NCBI GenBank assembly: GCA_032622095.1
Contig: CP136068.1
Location: 115,493,509 to 115,557,508, forward strand
DNA length: 64,000 nucleotides
From: Siphonodentalium dalli
Lineage: Eukaryota > Mollusca > Scaphopoda > Gadilida > Siphonodentaliidae
Direction: 5' to 3'
The position numbers and the translations under genes are program-made. Shown here one piece after another: positions 1 to 11,880 of the stretch; the first letter of the stretch is position 1, and each line of letters begins with the position of its first letter. The notes under the pieces are model-generated. The model did no database searches. It worked only from the letters and a program-made list of their open reading frames with translations, and had not been told where the DNA came from.

Positions 1-559
1 ATCAACCGAAAAACGACGTTGATGACATATATATCCCTTTATTTCAAAGTTATTGTTTTCTCTGTCGGCAAACTGTCAGCGGCCATGTTTTTATGGAGGA
101 AAAGATTTTTATAAAAGCCATAGGCTCATGGCTTGTTATCTAATCCTCATTTGAACTATGTTTTTTACTCAATATGTATAATTGTCAATGTGTTGTTCTG
201 TTATTTTGTTCAAATAAAATATTGTTTACACTAAAAGTTTTTAGTGAAAATATATTTTTTGTAGGAATACAGTTGAGTTCAAAATGGGTGGCAACAAATT
301 CGTGTTTCGTTCCTTCCGTGACCTATGGTCCCGGGTGGTGGTTCTGCCAATAAAAGAGGGGTTTTGACCAAATTCCAAGCTCCTGTGGTTGTAGTGATGT
401 GAAATAGATGACTTAATGCAGTGTGTTCAGGGATATTCTTGCAATATAAAATAAGGCGGGCGTCAAAAACAATGTATCCCGGGGTCAGCGGGCGACAGCG
501 TGATTTGTCGCCCGGCATGTGACAAGACATGGGCCAATCAGAAGGGTGGGAAATAGGGA
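1..559. other. non-coding flank, no feature recognised
   Basis: AT-rich sequence without a convincing reading frame. The minus-strand open frame that runs through the right part looks like read-through below the LINE end described next, not an independent gene. Confidence 0.4.
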
Positions 560-830
560 GCAGGATAACGATGAACATCAGAGTCACGGCTTGAGCGGGA
601 CTGTTATTTGTCAATATAGTAGTAATAAATTGATCGTTGGCGTTAATGCGTCGAAAATTCAGATTATGTTTAATCATTGATTCGAAAAGTTTACTCCGTA
701 GTTGTGAATATGCAGAGCATTTCACAAGAAAATATGTTTCGTCTTCTACGACATCATAATGTTACTGAGTCTTTAAATGACGCCTCTTCTCTATTGCAAG
801 TGCACGGTTATTGATTCCAATATGGTGAAA
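560..830 (-). pseudogene. LINE ORF2 C-terminal remnant
   Basis: Read on the minus strand, this stretch encodes a segment with the pattern VVEDETYFLVKCSAYSQLR followed by SKLFESMIKHN. This is the layout of the Cys/His C-terminal tail found after the reverse transcriptase of many invertebrate LINEs of the CR1/L2/Jockey type (an E-D-E-x-x-F-L-x-x-C core, then Y-x-x-L/I-R). No reverse transcriptase core lies next to it, so it is a short relic. A similar remnant in the same orientation lies at 11600-11880, so the two may come from the same family. The family assignment is by remembered pattern, not by a search. Confidence 0.5.
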
Positions 831-2519
831 TCTATTCTGTCTTCCAGTGATTTCCTGTTGATAATAAAGGGCTCAAGTCTGTGTTCTTTCTTGTCAAGAC
901 GACATGTTAACCAACAGATACTATTTTAAGACCATCCAGAGTTACCATTGTGTTTCTGAGCAGTTACTGCAGTTACTGGTATTTTTGTAAATTTGTCAAT
1001 TACACATTGGAAAACAAAAATCATTATTTTGGAAACTACAACTATTTTTAAAAATCAGCACATGTGAAAATGGCACGAGTTTTGAAGCAATTTGAGACAT
1101 GTACTCCTATGCTATCCAATTCGTTACTGGTAGTTTGTATGGTGAAAATGTGATTATATACTCAACACCTCAGTTTCCTTCAGATGTTTAGTCAATGTAT
1201 CCAATGTGTGAAATGTAAGCGCATCACCACACGCTGTTATGTTGTTTAAACCATGTTGTTTCCGCAAGTTTCGACTCTATTTACATAGAACTGGCATTTA
1301 GTTCTATGAAGGGTAAGTCTTCGTCAGAGGCACGCCCGTATGTAATGAATATTTACACTGTACGTGTATGTAGTCATTTGTCCTCTTTTTTTTGTTAGAA
1401 GAGGAGTTTTATGATCAGTATGCTTTTTGTTGATGCCATCGATTTTATTATCAGTATTGTGCATCAAAAGCTTGTTACTGCTATATTAAATGAACTGTGT
1501 CCACTTTATTATAAGTATCTCGACCGGAGACACTGCCAGTGTTTGTGCAATGGAGTTAATGACCGTAAATTAAGATTTGCATCAGAAGCTTCTCAGTGCT
1601 TGAATCAGCGTGGTCGGATTTTTTTTCCGCATACTTCCATGATTTTTCCTTACCAGGAATTGATTGATTAGCCCTCGTCCGGGTGTACGCTTTATAGATG
1701 CTGGCGATTTATTATCGATTTGCATCAATAGCTTTTCACTGCTTGAGCCTTGTTTCGACTGTGCCTAAAAGTAATGTTTCGCAGCATACCCCTACTGTGT
1801 GCTGTTCGTATGTGCTTTCGATGTAACTGTCGGCGTGTAAGAGCAATATGACCGGAACCCCTCTGAGTGGCTATTGTTTATTGGTCTGTTACCTAACTTA
1901 GCTGGCTGTGTTCCTGCCAATCATTAAAGATTGACACATTTAGAGCCTGGTTAATCATCAGATAGTGTGGAATGATGCTGGTCATGGTATTTAAGCACTC
2001 TTGTGAGGTTCCATTGATGCACAAGGTCATTAAAATGAAAGACACTAACATGCCATGTTACACCCTGTAGTTGCTTGGTTCTCTGTGATAAAGTTTGACT
2101 AATTGTTTTCTCTGGCCTTTCTGCCATTGCCAGATGTTTGGCCTTTATCTGTTGCTGTTTTCCAATTGAACATATCAATGAAATCATGCATATAACTGAA
2201 CTTTTAGCATCTTGTGTTTGTTAGATTGTTTCAGTAGACTCAATTGATATTTTGAAGAACATTTTATGGTGTCCTCATTCATTATTGCAGGCTACTGTGA
2301 TAGTTCAGCCTCAGCGTGCTATGGTGATAAAATTCAAAATAAACCTGAGTATGCTCAATGTGTAAATAATCCTGTCGCATTCTGTCTTTGTACATGACGC
2401 GAACATTGCGTTAAAAATCTGAAGTGGGGTACCCCACTATATATAGACACGATAATTAATATTTAGCGCTTAATTAGTCGACCCGCGCGCAATTTATCAG
2501 TTGTCTTTTAAAATATCCA
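831..2519. other. non-coding stretch, nothing recognised
   Basis: No supported gene. The open frames at 1411-1671 (+) and 1951-2187 (-) have no recognisable domain. Around 1141-1190 there is weak similarity to 16437-16485 (a gtgat..tatactc...cctcagYttYcttca pattern), suggesting an old dispersed repeat. Confidence 0.4.
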
Positions 2520-3110
2520 TGGGAGTGTTGCTGTCACGTGTTTGGCTATTAGTTGTCCACGGCCGGTTTATATTAACCCCTTAATAACAATACATTGTAT
2601 TGCGATTTTCAATTAGTATAGCCACGACTGCCGAGACGTCCCACGGACCCGTATGCAGGTATTTTGTTTTTCTTGTAGTTGCTTGAAGTTGACCAAGTGT
2701 GTCCTGTGCGAATCGACTTTCTGTGTCGTTCACGGCAGGTTTTATTAGCCCCTTGAATGCACATGTTGGTTACAGCCATATAGTGACGCGCGTTTGTCCA
2801 AGTCTGTCTGAGACTGGCCAAGCAGTTCCTCGTCACGGTGTCAGTTGCCGGGAATGAATTTCTTTTTAATTTCGTCCGGTTGCGGGACGCTAACAGGGTG
2901 TATTCTGTGAAAATTGACTGGTTTCATTAACCCCTTCAATACCGATATTAGCTATAAGGTGTGGTACGTCCAATATAGTCATATATGCCCATAACGTAAC
3001 TGATACTACTACGCTAACGCAGGGGGGGTGGACCCCCCCCCCCTCGGGGAGATATGCAATGGTCAGACCGGAAGCTATAGCCCCCCCCCCAATTGGGGGA
3101 TCGTATCCCA
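2520..3110 (-). repeat. degenerate repeat around a TTATTAACCCCTT motif
   Basis: Three spaced copies of a motif like cRcggcSggttttattaaccccttNaat occur near 2560, 2735 and 2920. The reverse complement, gggttaataaaaccggcggtggatgac, recurs at about 9060, 11070, 11225 and 11380, and one further copy in this orientation is near 5800. The spacing within clusters is about 150-190 bp, so this is probably a diverged tandem or element-borne repeat. The copies also share nearby text such as ccgatattgg. Confidence 0.5.
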
Positions 3111-5769
3111 TACGTTAACGTCGCCAAATGGCCGAGAACCACTACATGCATCCGTCAACCCAATTCTGATAGTTTTCAACTGATCACCACTACGTGTAGC
3201 CTTAATAAAACCATACGAATGGGGAATATATACCCCTACCTATGTTATAACAATTATCAAACTATACTGTCGGATAAATTTCACAAGTTGGTACGGGTTG
3301 TCATATATAGTGATATATATATGCTAATATTTTTATTTTATGTCGTGAACCCATGAATTCCCGCTAATCGGAAATTCTACCTAGATATATCAATTTGGGA
3401 TGCATATTCTTAATGACAGTATTAAAGGGTCACAAAGCATTTAGCATATTGCTATAAACGATAAGAAACGTAAATTCACCTCAAAATAACACTCCACGTC
3501 CCGTGACATTAGATGCCACCATTGTGTTACTTTCACCCAGAAAACAGATTTTAAGAATATTTTGCGTCTAAGATTTTTATTCCCCAATTTGTTTGCAAAA
3601 ATCATAGCTAGCGTGTCCACTTTTCCAAAAACGGTCCACAATTTATGTGATATCAATGTTAAGAATAATTTTTTTTATAATATGATTCAAAATATATGCC
3701 ATATGTCGGAAAACAAATTCAGGCACGTATGGCATTTTTTCCCTTTTGATCATTTTTTGTACACACCCACCCCCACCGCCAATTGTTTTTTTCCGTTTTC
3801 GGCAGTTTTTCCGGACCATTTTTGACACCCACCCCCTTTTAACACTAAAGCAGAGATTTGCGGAGGGAAATTCACCGTAAACAGCTGTATATGAATTTCT
3901 GTGCATACTATTTATCATGGATGTTAACATGGACATGTAAATAGGAATGAGTCATTTTGAGGTCATTCGGCCAAAAAAACATGGCTGCCAGCGGCCATCT
4001 TGGATTTCAAAATTTGCAACAAAATACAACACGATAACTGCCTGCAGTCAGTTTACAGTTAGAATTACATTATTTCTCTCATTCAAAGTGGTTTCGAAGC
4101 CCAACTCATTGCCAAAACACTAAAAAACAAGCAGGAAATTGTTTTTTTAGTTGCGTAAAAAATTGCTTGTTGGTTGGTGGCTTTGACCGACCACCCACCC
4201 ACCCCGGCATATGTCCCGGGAAAACAAATCACCCCCCCCCCCCCGCTTCAATTTCAATTTTCAGCAATGAACTATCCATGATAAAAAGAATTACTTGTTT
4301 GGCTACGATTTACGTTTAAAATGACTCAATTACCAACCCAATAATTATCAACACACACAGAGTCGAATCCGCGATCTCCGGTAAAATTATTAACTCCAGA
4401 CCAGTCCAGACTCCAGTCCGATGGCCGATGTAATTTGTAAACAAATGCCCTGATCATATCTAATGTACTCGTGACAAAGGTCATGTCATTAGCATTGTTA
4501 TGAAGCTGAAAAGTGTTAAAAGGGTTGTAATCGGGTAACACATTTTATTTATCTCCAATAAAATTTGCCATTTTGATCAGCCTGATTCATGATAAGTTGT
4601 GTTCACAGCAGTAACTTATAAGTATATAGACATCAAGCGTGATCTCACCAAGTCATTTTGTATCAGAAACTCGGAAACTATTACATATCTATTTGAAATA
4701 TCATAATTATGGTGTTAGAATTGTATTATTTGTTACAAACAAAATTATGCGATATTTGAAGCTCATGTATTTCATGTTATTTGTCAATTAAAACTTAACT
4801 TCATGATCATTGAAGATACTCGTCGCCGGAGCGGCAACGTCGCGATATATAGTCTCTGATCGTACCGGCTATTTTCTGATTGGTTGACAATGCAATATTT
4901 ACCGGCTCTCGATTTTCTGATTCTCCAAGCAGAATATTACATACAAATGCTCATTATTATGCTGTCGTGCTTGTATATATGGATCAGAAGGGCATACGCG
5001 GAATATATCATTATGGCATCATTTTCGGTAAAACAGGCCGTGCAAATATTGTCTGAGACTGCATACTGGTCTTATAAATTAACGAAACTTCATTCATTTG
5101 GCCAAGTGACCGTCAGTCATTTGGTGAATTGTCTAAATTGTTAAATCATTTGGCCAAATGGCTGAATTTTAGAGACCTGAATTTGACAGATTGCCTGCGG
5201 AATTATAATTTCTGGCAAACAGTCCAATAACTTCAAATGAAGATGATACATATTACTAAAGCTCATTGTTTTATTGAACAACACCGCAGCCAAGTAACCA
5301 GTTAACAATAATATACTGTACTTTGTTCATATTGAGGAGACGTTTGATGTTATCCACAATGCCACTGGCCACGTCGGTCGTGGTCGAATGTTAAAGACAT
5401 ATTATGGACTTGTTCAGGTGTGTCAAACTGTTAAGTTAGTATTGAGGCACTATGTCAACTGGAGGAATGTAGCATTCTACTACATCGCCGAAAATCTAAA
5501 ACAAATCAACCGTACCACTCCATAGAGAACCTTCTCAACTACGCTCAATTGTAAATATTTACTTCTCGATTCGGGACGCAACTATCGGCGATAAAGTAAC
5601 GAAAACGATTTAGCCATCGAGAGTCACTGAATTTAATTAATATATAATAATGACGAGTATTAGTCAGTTTGGATTTGTGTTTTGTAAGAAATAACTTATT
5701 TGAGCAATATTATCATCCATTTCTTTTTTATCACCCTACCGGGGTGTTTCACATCACATTCACATCACA
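3111..5769. other. non-coding stretch with poly-C/G-edged degenerate repeats
   Basis: No gene is supported. Runs of C or G flanked by acccaccccc and ttttttccg (3760-3840, 4190-4245, and again at 6345-6450) resemble the edges of a degenerate miniature element. The minus-strand frame at 3643-3936 crosses one of these and has no recognisable domain. Confidence 0.35.
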
Positions 5770-6275
5770 TCGCGAACGTTTATTTGCTGTGCCATCCACC
5801 GCCGGTTTTATTAACCCTTTAAATTCCGATATTGGATAAATAGTGGAATACACTAATAACACAATTGTTCACTTTATGACTAAAGTATGAAATTTGCACA
5901 TATGTACATATTCACATACTAATTGATATTCGGTATGGAACCACACTGAAATTTCACTTTAACCCCTCTTTTAAGGGATTTCTTGAATTAAACAATTTAC
6001 TAAATTTCGCAATTACTCTTACCATGGAATATGCAATTCAAAATTAGGCATATGCAGTAAGTATGACTCTGCGAGATATATTGATACATTTTAGGCCAAA
6101 ATTGGAACCCCATCCAAGATGGCCCTCAAAATGGCAGCCGTAAGTGGAAAATTTGACATTTTTTCACTAATATATTCTATATCAGTTTCAGCTTTTTGGA
6201 ACTGGTTGATAATTTGACTTTTGTGATGTTCATGTTAACTGATCATTGTAGCAATGAAATATGTCATTCATGGGG
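5770..6275 (+). repeat. ~500-bp inverted-repeat copy A (left), contains the Helitron empty site
   Basis: This block matches, in reverse orientation, the two parts 9060-9172 and 10694-11125 once the Helitron-like element between them is removed. Shared landmarks are the gttttattaaccctttaaattccgatattgg segment, the pair of anti-parallel cacatatgtacatattcacatac segments, and gcgagatatattgatacatttt. It may be a terminal inverted repeat of a larger element spanning about 5.77-11.13 kb, or two independent copies. The junction 6179/6180 corresponds to the Helitron insertion point. Confidence 0.7.
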
Positions 6276-9059
6276 TTCCATCCCCTTGAAATCCTTAACA
6301 AATCGATTTTTACAGAATTCAGTATAAAATTTCACCAAAAATCAGGGGGGGGTCGTGGAAAATATTTACATATATAGGGCGAAAAAATCGGGGACCCACC
6401 CCCCTCTACCTGCAATTTTTTTCTTTTTTTCCGCCCAATTTTTGGGACCAACCCCCAAAATCTCACAAAAAACCATAAAATATAAACCAAATCATAGCCT
6501 AGCAAAGAATTGTTCCGTTTCTTATTATTTAATACTATTCCAGCATATTAATAAACCTCTAAATGGAGATAATTCTATTAGTATAAATGTGGAAATGCTG
6601 AATGCATGCACTTAAACACATTGGGAATAATGCCATAAAACATAATAATTATGAGGTAATACATGTCCTGATATCCTCAATAACTCCATATGCTTTTATA
6701 TAACAATAGTATAAGATGTTTTAGAGCCAAGGCCCAATCGTAAAACTGTAGTAATAGGGGTAGAACAAATTTCACCTCCCCTATTTCTGTGATATATATC
6801 TGCACATGGGTATGATGGGACCCAAGGAAAGTCACTCTCACCGCAGCTCACAGTCTAAATACATGTATGTATGCCATGTTGGTGTGCAGATTGATATATA
6901 CCAATATTAGTGAAGAATTGGTAGTATTATTAACTTATTATCAGTGGGTGTTCGATTGAGTTGAAAAGGACCACTCACACAACATTCATTCCTGTATCAA
7001 ACTGTATTTTTTTTACAAGTTTAGTTTAAAGCCAGCGGAGATACTCAAGCCACGGTCACCTTGTACAAACAGTCCGTATAGGTGCCCATACACATGTGTA
7101 CAATGCGGTTTACTGGGCGTATCACATGGAAACCCAATTATAAGAACAAGCATCCTGGATCAGACTGTCCAGTTAAGATATGTGACTCTGAGAAAGTTGC
7201 ATGAAGAGAGTTGCATAGCTTACCTGTGCAGTTTGATCCAGGTTAGTATGACTTATAATTAGTTTCAAGAACAAAGTTCACATCAGTCATGTTTATATTC
7301 TAGCTTTATGTTGCATATGGAATAGGTTGAGACCTTAATACACAAAGCTACTTTTTATAGTTACATTGCTCTATCCTGCTATATCCTAAATTGAATATCA
7401 AAGCAACCAATAATGAACAAGCAACTAATAATTACAATACCATATGTATTGGTAGTAAAATAACTGGAACTCCAGATATACTACCTTACTATATGTATCT
7501 GTACAGTACGTAACTGCTTAGACTTAGAATAATAACTGTGGTTGAATTAATATCACAAAAGGCTAATATTGTTATCCAAATAGTATGAACGTTTTGTATG
7601 AGTTATTTTGTTTTATAGTTTTAAACCAGTGGAATATGGTGGAATTGTTATTTTTGTTTATATCACCAAGTTCATCTTGATAACAAATAATATCCATTAT
7701 ATGGATTAAGAACAGAAGATGGTAATCATTTCATAATTATGCTTATATGTAAGCATTGTCGACTGATCGTGTCTGATCATATAATTATGTTATAACAGTA
7801 AACAAATTTGTCAAAAGTAATTGAAAAATTCATCACAGAATTTATCAATATAAACTCAGCTTTATATTTTGTTCATACCCTTAAAGGGATACACATGTGT
7901 ATATATATATATAGCTATAACATACACTTTTACATCCAATTGATAGGTTATCTTGCATATGCATTATAAATGTTTGTTCTTGAGTTTTAATGTTTGTCAT
8001 ATGATTTGTTTATATATATAATTAATATATCTTTCATCCGTCGAAATCTGGTACATTAATTTTGACATACATCAGCATACATACACCCCTAAATGGTAGT
8101 TAGTACTGGTTAGTGTGTTTTAAATAGCCTAGTGGGTAATATGGTTGATATTAAGATTACATGAGCACAGAAACTGTGCGCGACCCCCCCCCCCCGATAT
8201 ATCCCGAACATTATTCTTTACTCTTCTGTAAAGGTAGCAAATTGTGATTCACTTTGTTATTAAACGTGCTAATTAATCAACTGGCAACTAAATATTCTAT
8301 TCTCGTTGTCCCTTTAAATGATGCATAATGTAATTTTGCCGAAATATTCATATCGGATTCTGGTCATGTATTTGAACGGAAATTAGCAGAACTCTGAAAA
8401 CGGATTGAGAGGGGCATAATTATATGCCTACGCTGGCCCAATAACAGGTGTAACCATTATATGAAAGTGGGCGCCAGACCAGGTAACAGCAGGCCTTTTA
8501 GAAAGTCAAACAAGAAGATTAGTGAAAAGCTGCTTAATAACATCAAATTATATGCCATTGGCATCAAGATTGATTGACTAATGTCACGAATGCCATTTCT
8601 ATCATTGCAAGTATGTCAACAAACATATTAAACAGAGCCTAAATATGCTCATTAAAATCAGCGTCATGACTCGGAACTCGCTTCAACCTTCATGAGTTAT
8701 GGCATTCATTACATTGGCAATTCAGCGAATAGTCGCTTGCATGCAGTTGAGGCAAGATGTATTCCAAAGTACCCCACTGACGTTCTATCAAATATAGCGA
8801 AATTTATTAGCTAGATCGCCAGTTGCCTAATTCATTAATAACACTTACTGGATATATTTGTGTGTGCTCTACTATATGTGTAACTCCCCATTACTATTAC
8901 ATCGTTTTGCTAGAGATCAAAACACTTTCCACTATACGTATACATGTATAAATTTCGACGCATTTCCCAATGGAAAGTGATCTACCTACATTATAGTTTG
9001 GAATAATACGATACGAAAAAATAATTCCGTGCTCTCCTGGTCCACATCGTCATTTAATG
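6276..9059. other. AT-rich non-coding interval between inverted repeats
   Basis: About 2.8 kb without a credible gene. It includes a degenerate polyG/polyC-edged piece (6345-6450), a poly-C run near 8185 and TA microsatellite text near 7905-7915. If the flanking inverted repeats belong to one element, this would be its interior, but no transposase was recognised. Confidence 0.4.
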
Positions 9060-9172
9060 GGTTAATGAACCCGGTCGTGAACGACATGTTTCATTGCTAC
9101 AACGATCAGTTAACATGAGCATTACAAAATAAAGTCAAATTCTCAACCAGTTCCAAACAGATGAAACTGATA

Positions 9173-10693
9173 TCTATTATATATTTTGGAAGATCTGTGT
9201 GTGTGTTTGTGTGTAATCGATGAACTCGAAAACGGCCGACCCGATTTCGATGAAACTTGGTAAGTGGGGGTATTTTCGGCCGGGGGGTGACATAGGCCTA
9301 TTGATTTTCAGATCCGAGGTCAACTTATTCACGTGCCGAGGTCAAATCTGTTTTTACGCTGTGTTACGGGACTTTCATTTGAGTTCGGTGCTTACAAATC
9401 GATTCGAAACAGCGCGAATAATAAAATGCCAGTCTGAGAATCTTTCGTGTTTCCTCTTTCCAACGATATATAATGCGTGTGTATCCGTTTTAGTTATCTG
9501 CCTCAATTATCTTCCATCAGGATAAAAACAATGCGTAACTTCTATGACGTCGTCAGAGGTCATAACGTTAGATCACGTTAACGCTTAACCGGCCGATGCA
9601 TTTGACTGTTTCAGACGTCTTGGCGATATCTCGGGCACCGATGGTAATTTATCTTTACTGCCCCGGTTCCATATTCCCGATTTTCTGTCCCGAATTAGTA
9701 TATTCGGCACCAATTCGGGACCAGACCAAATCGGCAGCATTCGAGAGAATTCTGGACGAGTTTTATTCCAAAAGCCGCCGAACTGATGACAAAATTTAAT
9801 CGTCCCGAACATTGCCGAGTATTCCAGAATGCTTCCGAATTTCTTCCGAATGATAAAGAATTATCCCGAACTGATACCGAAATTTCGTGCGAGTAGCTGC
9901 CGAATTGCCCAGATTACTACCGACTTGTTGCCGAATATCCCGAATCAATGCCGAACTGGTACCGAATTGATGCCGAATAAATACCGAATTGGTATTCAAT
10001 TGCTGCCGAACGTCCCGAATCGATGCCGAATTTTGCAGATACACCGAATCTCAGTATAAAAACAGCCACACATGGCGAATTCGGGAATAAGCTACCGAAT
10101 ACTGCCGACTACTCCAGAATATCCACCCGAATATTGCCGAATACTGCCGAATACTGCCGACTACTCCCGAATAGGTGCCGAATTGCTCCCGAATTTCTCC
10201 CGATGATTGACAAATCGGGAGCGATTCGGCTTGGTTCCCGATAGTTTTGAACATTTCCAAACTGTCGGGAGCGGGCCCAGAATCGTCACGAATCGACCCC
10301 GATAGCACCGATATCCCCGATCATGTTCGGGGGTAAAAATTCACTGTACCGACTCGTCCCGAACTTACTCCACGATTTTTGCAAAATTATGATTCGGGAG
10401 TCATTCGGGAACATTCGGGGTGGAAAATCGGGGATATGGAACCGGGGCTTACGTTGAAACTTGATAATTAATGAGCGTGTGTATATGAGGCGCGTTTATA
10501 TACTTGAGTGGAAATCAAATCGGGTTAAACTGGCGGATTTTTACGGACGAAATTTGATGCATAGGGTATCTCGGTATCCGCTGGGCCGATTTCCACCATT
10601 TTTGGGGTGTTGGTGTTTGACCCCACCTGACCTTGATCTTCAAAATGGTCAATTCAAGGTCAAAGCCCGGACGAAGTCGGGTCCACCTTCTAG
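9173..10693 (+). mobile_element. non-autonomous Helitron-like element
   Basis: The element starts with TC (TCTATTATATATTTTGGAAG), ends with CTAG, and lies between host A and T, the classic Helitron target. Just before the end is a small GC hairpin (CCCGGAC-GAA-GTCGGG, one bulged G) followed by tcCACCTTCTAG. A paralogous unoccupied site in this window (6179/6180, opposite orientation) reads straight across as GAAACTGATA joined to TAGAATATATTAGTG. No Rep/helicase gene is present, so movement would depend on an autonomous relative. The 5' part carries the tcgatgaactcgaaaacggc-type segment common in such elements. A nested repeat-rich insert lies at 9661-10447. A relative with the same ends is at 39361-39973 on the other strand. 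Confidence 0.8.
9661..10447. mobile_element. nested inverted-repeat element filled with CCGAAT-type repeats
   Basis: The first and last 25 bases are inverted copies of each other with one mismatch (left begins CCCCGGTTCCATATTCCCG; right ends GATATGGAACCGGGG). The interior is a degenerate array of short units around CCGAAT and its reverse ATTCGG, such as gccgaatactgccgaatact, so both strands are rich in the motif. The short frames here (9596-10308, both strands) are translations of this repeat (P-N-T/R-x-R-x patterns), not genes. No clear target duplication was found. Confidence 0.6.
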
Positions 10694-11125
10694 TAGAATA
10701 TATTAGTGAAAAAATGTCAAATTTTCCACTTACGGCTGCCATTTTGAGGGCCATCTTGTAGGGGTGGTCCAATTTTGGCCTAAAATGTATCAATATATCT
10801 CGCAGAGTCATACTTACTGTATATGCCTAATTTTTAATTGCATATTCCATGGTAAGAGTAATTGCGACAGTTAGTAAATTATATAATTATGATAAATTCG
10901 GGAAATCCCTTACAAGAGGGGTTAAAGTGTAATTTCAGCGTGGTTCCATACCTAATATCAATTAGTATGTGAATATGTACATATGTGCACAATTTCATAC
11001 TTTAGTCATAAAGTGAAAAAAAATTTCACTAGTCTATTCCACTATTTATCCAATATCGGAATTTAAAGGGTTAATAAAACCGGCGGTGGATGACACACAA
11101 ATAAACGTTCGCAGCATATACTTAG

Positions 11126-11599
11126 TATGTATCCCACTACCATAAGGCATCATATTATGTTGTCCATGGGCCCAAGGGGTTGTCCGGGCTCTCATGTGTT
11201 CTTCTGGTGCATATCGTCATTAAAGGGGTTAATGAAGCCGGTCGTGAATGAGATGGCGAGTCAATCTTCACAGTATACCTTTAGTAAGTGCCTCGCTACA
11301 ATTAGTCATCGATATGTAATCCGATCGGGTCCCTGTGTTCCCGGACTCTTTCGGTTCTTTTAGTCAATATCGGCATTTAAAGGGTTAATAAACCCGCCGG
11401 TGGATGACACAGCAAGGTAATTTTCATAATCTATGCTTATTTTGTATCCTACTACCATACGCCATCACAATACACTGTCTGCAGGCCCATGGGGCTTGTC
11501 CGGGCGTGTCCGGGCTTGCCCGGCCCCGGTCTTGCCCGGGCAGTAATTAGTCACACCCCATAATAATGGTTAACCAACTGTTGTTTGATTATCACGCGC
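11126..11599. repeat. further copies of the GGGTTAATAAA-CCGGCGG repeat
   Basis: Two more motif copies (near 11225 and 11380) follow the inverted repeat with ~155-bp spacing, each next to a tgtcc(at)gggccca(a)gg.g..tgtccgggc segment (11160-11190 and 11483-11530). They look like a diverged tandem repeat. No gene is seen. Confidence 0.45.
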
Positions 11600-11880
11600 A
11601 CCGCAGAAGCGACGGATCATTCTGCATATTGATCGGCATAGAGTGAATGGGACTTTATTTTGTCCGCTATAGTAATAAATTTGAAGTCGTCAATGCTTCG
11701 CAAATTCTGGACAATTGTCAATCAGCGATTCGAAACGTTCGCTTCGTAGTTGTGTATACTAAATAAGGAAATGATCTTCATCTTGTATGAAATCATCACA
11801 ACAAAACACACACTTAAAATTTCTCTCTTCGAATGTTACTTGGGGCTGAAGATGTCGCTCCTTCTCTATATAAGTGAATG
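11600..11880 (-). pseudogene. LINE ORF2 C-terminal remnant
   Basis: On the minus strand the sequence reads KCVFCCDDFIQDEDHFLI, then a stop, then YTQLRSERFESLIDN. This is the CxxC ... E/Q-D-E-x-H-F-L ... Y-x-x-L-R tail of invertebrate LINE ORF2 proteins and closely resembles the remnant at 560-830. It is isolated and carries an in-frame stop, so it is a relic. Confidence 0.55.

Larger units (their letters stand above)
9060..11125 (-). repeat. inverted-repeat copy A (right), split by the Helitron-like element
   Basis: Reverse-complement partner of 5770-6275. The match runs 9060-9172, is interrupted by 9173-10693, and resumes at 10694-11125. With the insert taken out the two flanks join at exactly the place seen uninterrupted at 6179/6180. 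Confidence 0.7.

Noticed and set aside
279-725. 148-codon minus-strand frame as a gene
   Set aside because: Only its first part resembles the LINE C-terminal tail; the rest has no domain, so it is a relic plus chance read-through.
9585-10308. several overlapping small ORFs on both strands
   Set aside because: They arise from the CCGAAT repeat, which lacks stops in several frames.
10515-10811. minus-strand 98-codon frame with FDLELTILKIKVR
   Set aside because: Runs across the Helitron end and the flanking repeat; the peptide is the translation of the ggtcaaggtcagg repeat also seen at 39.4-39.9 kb.
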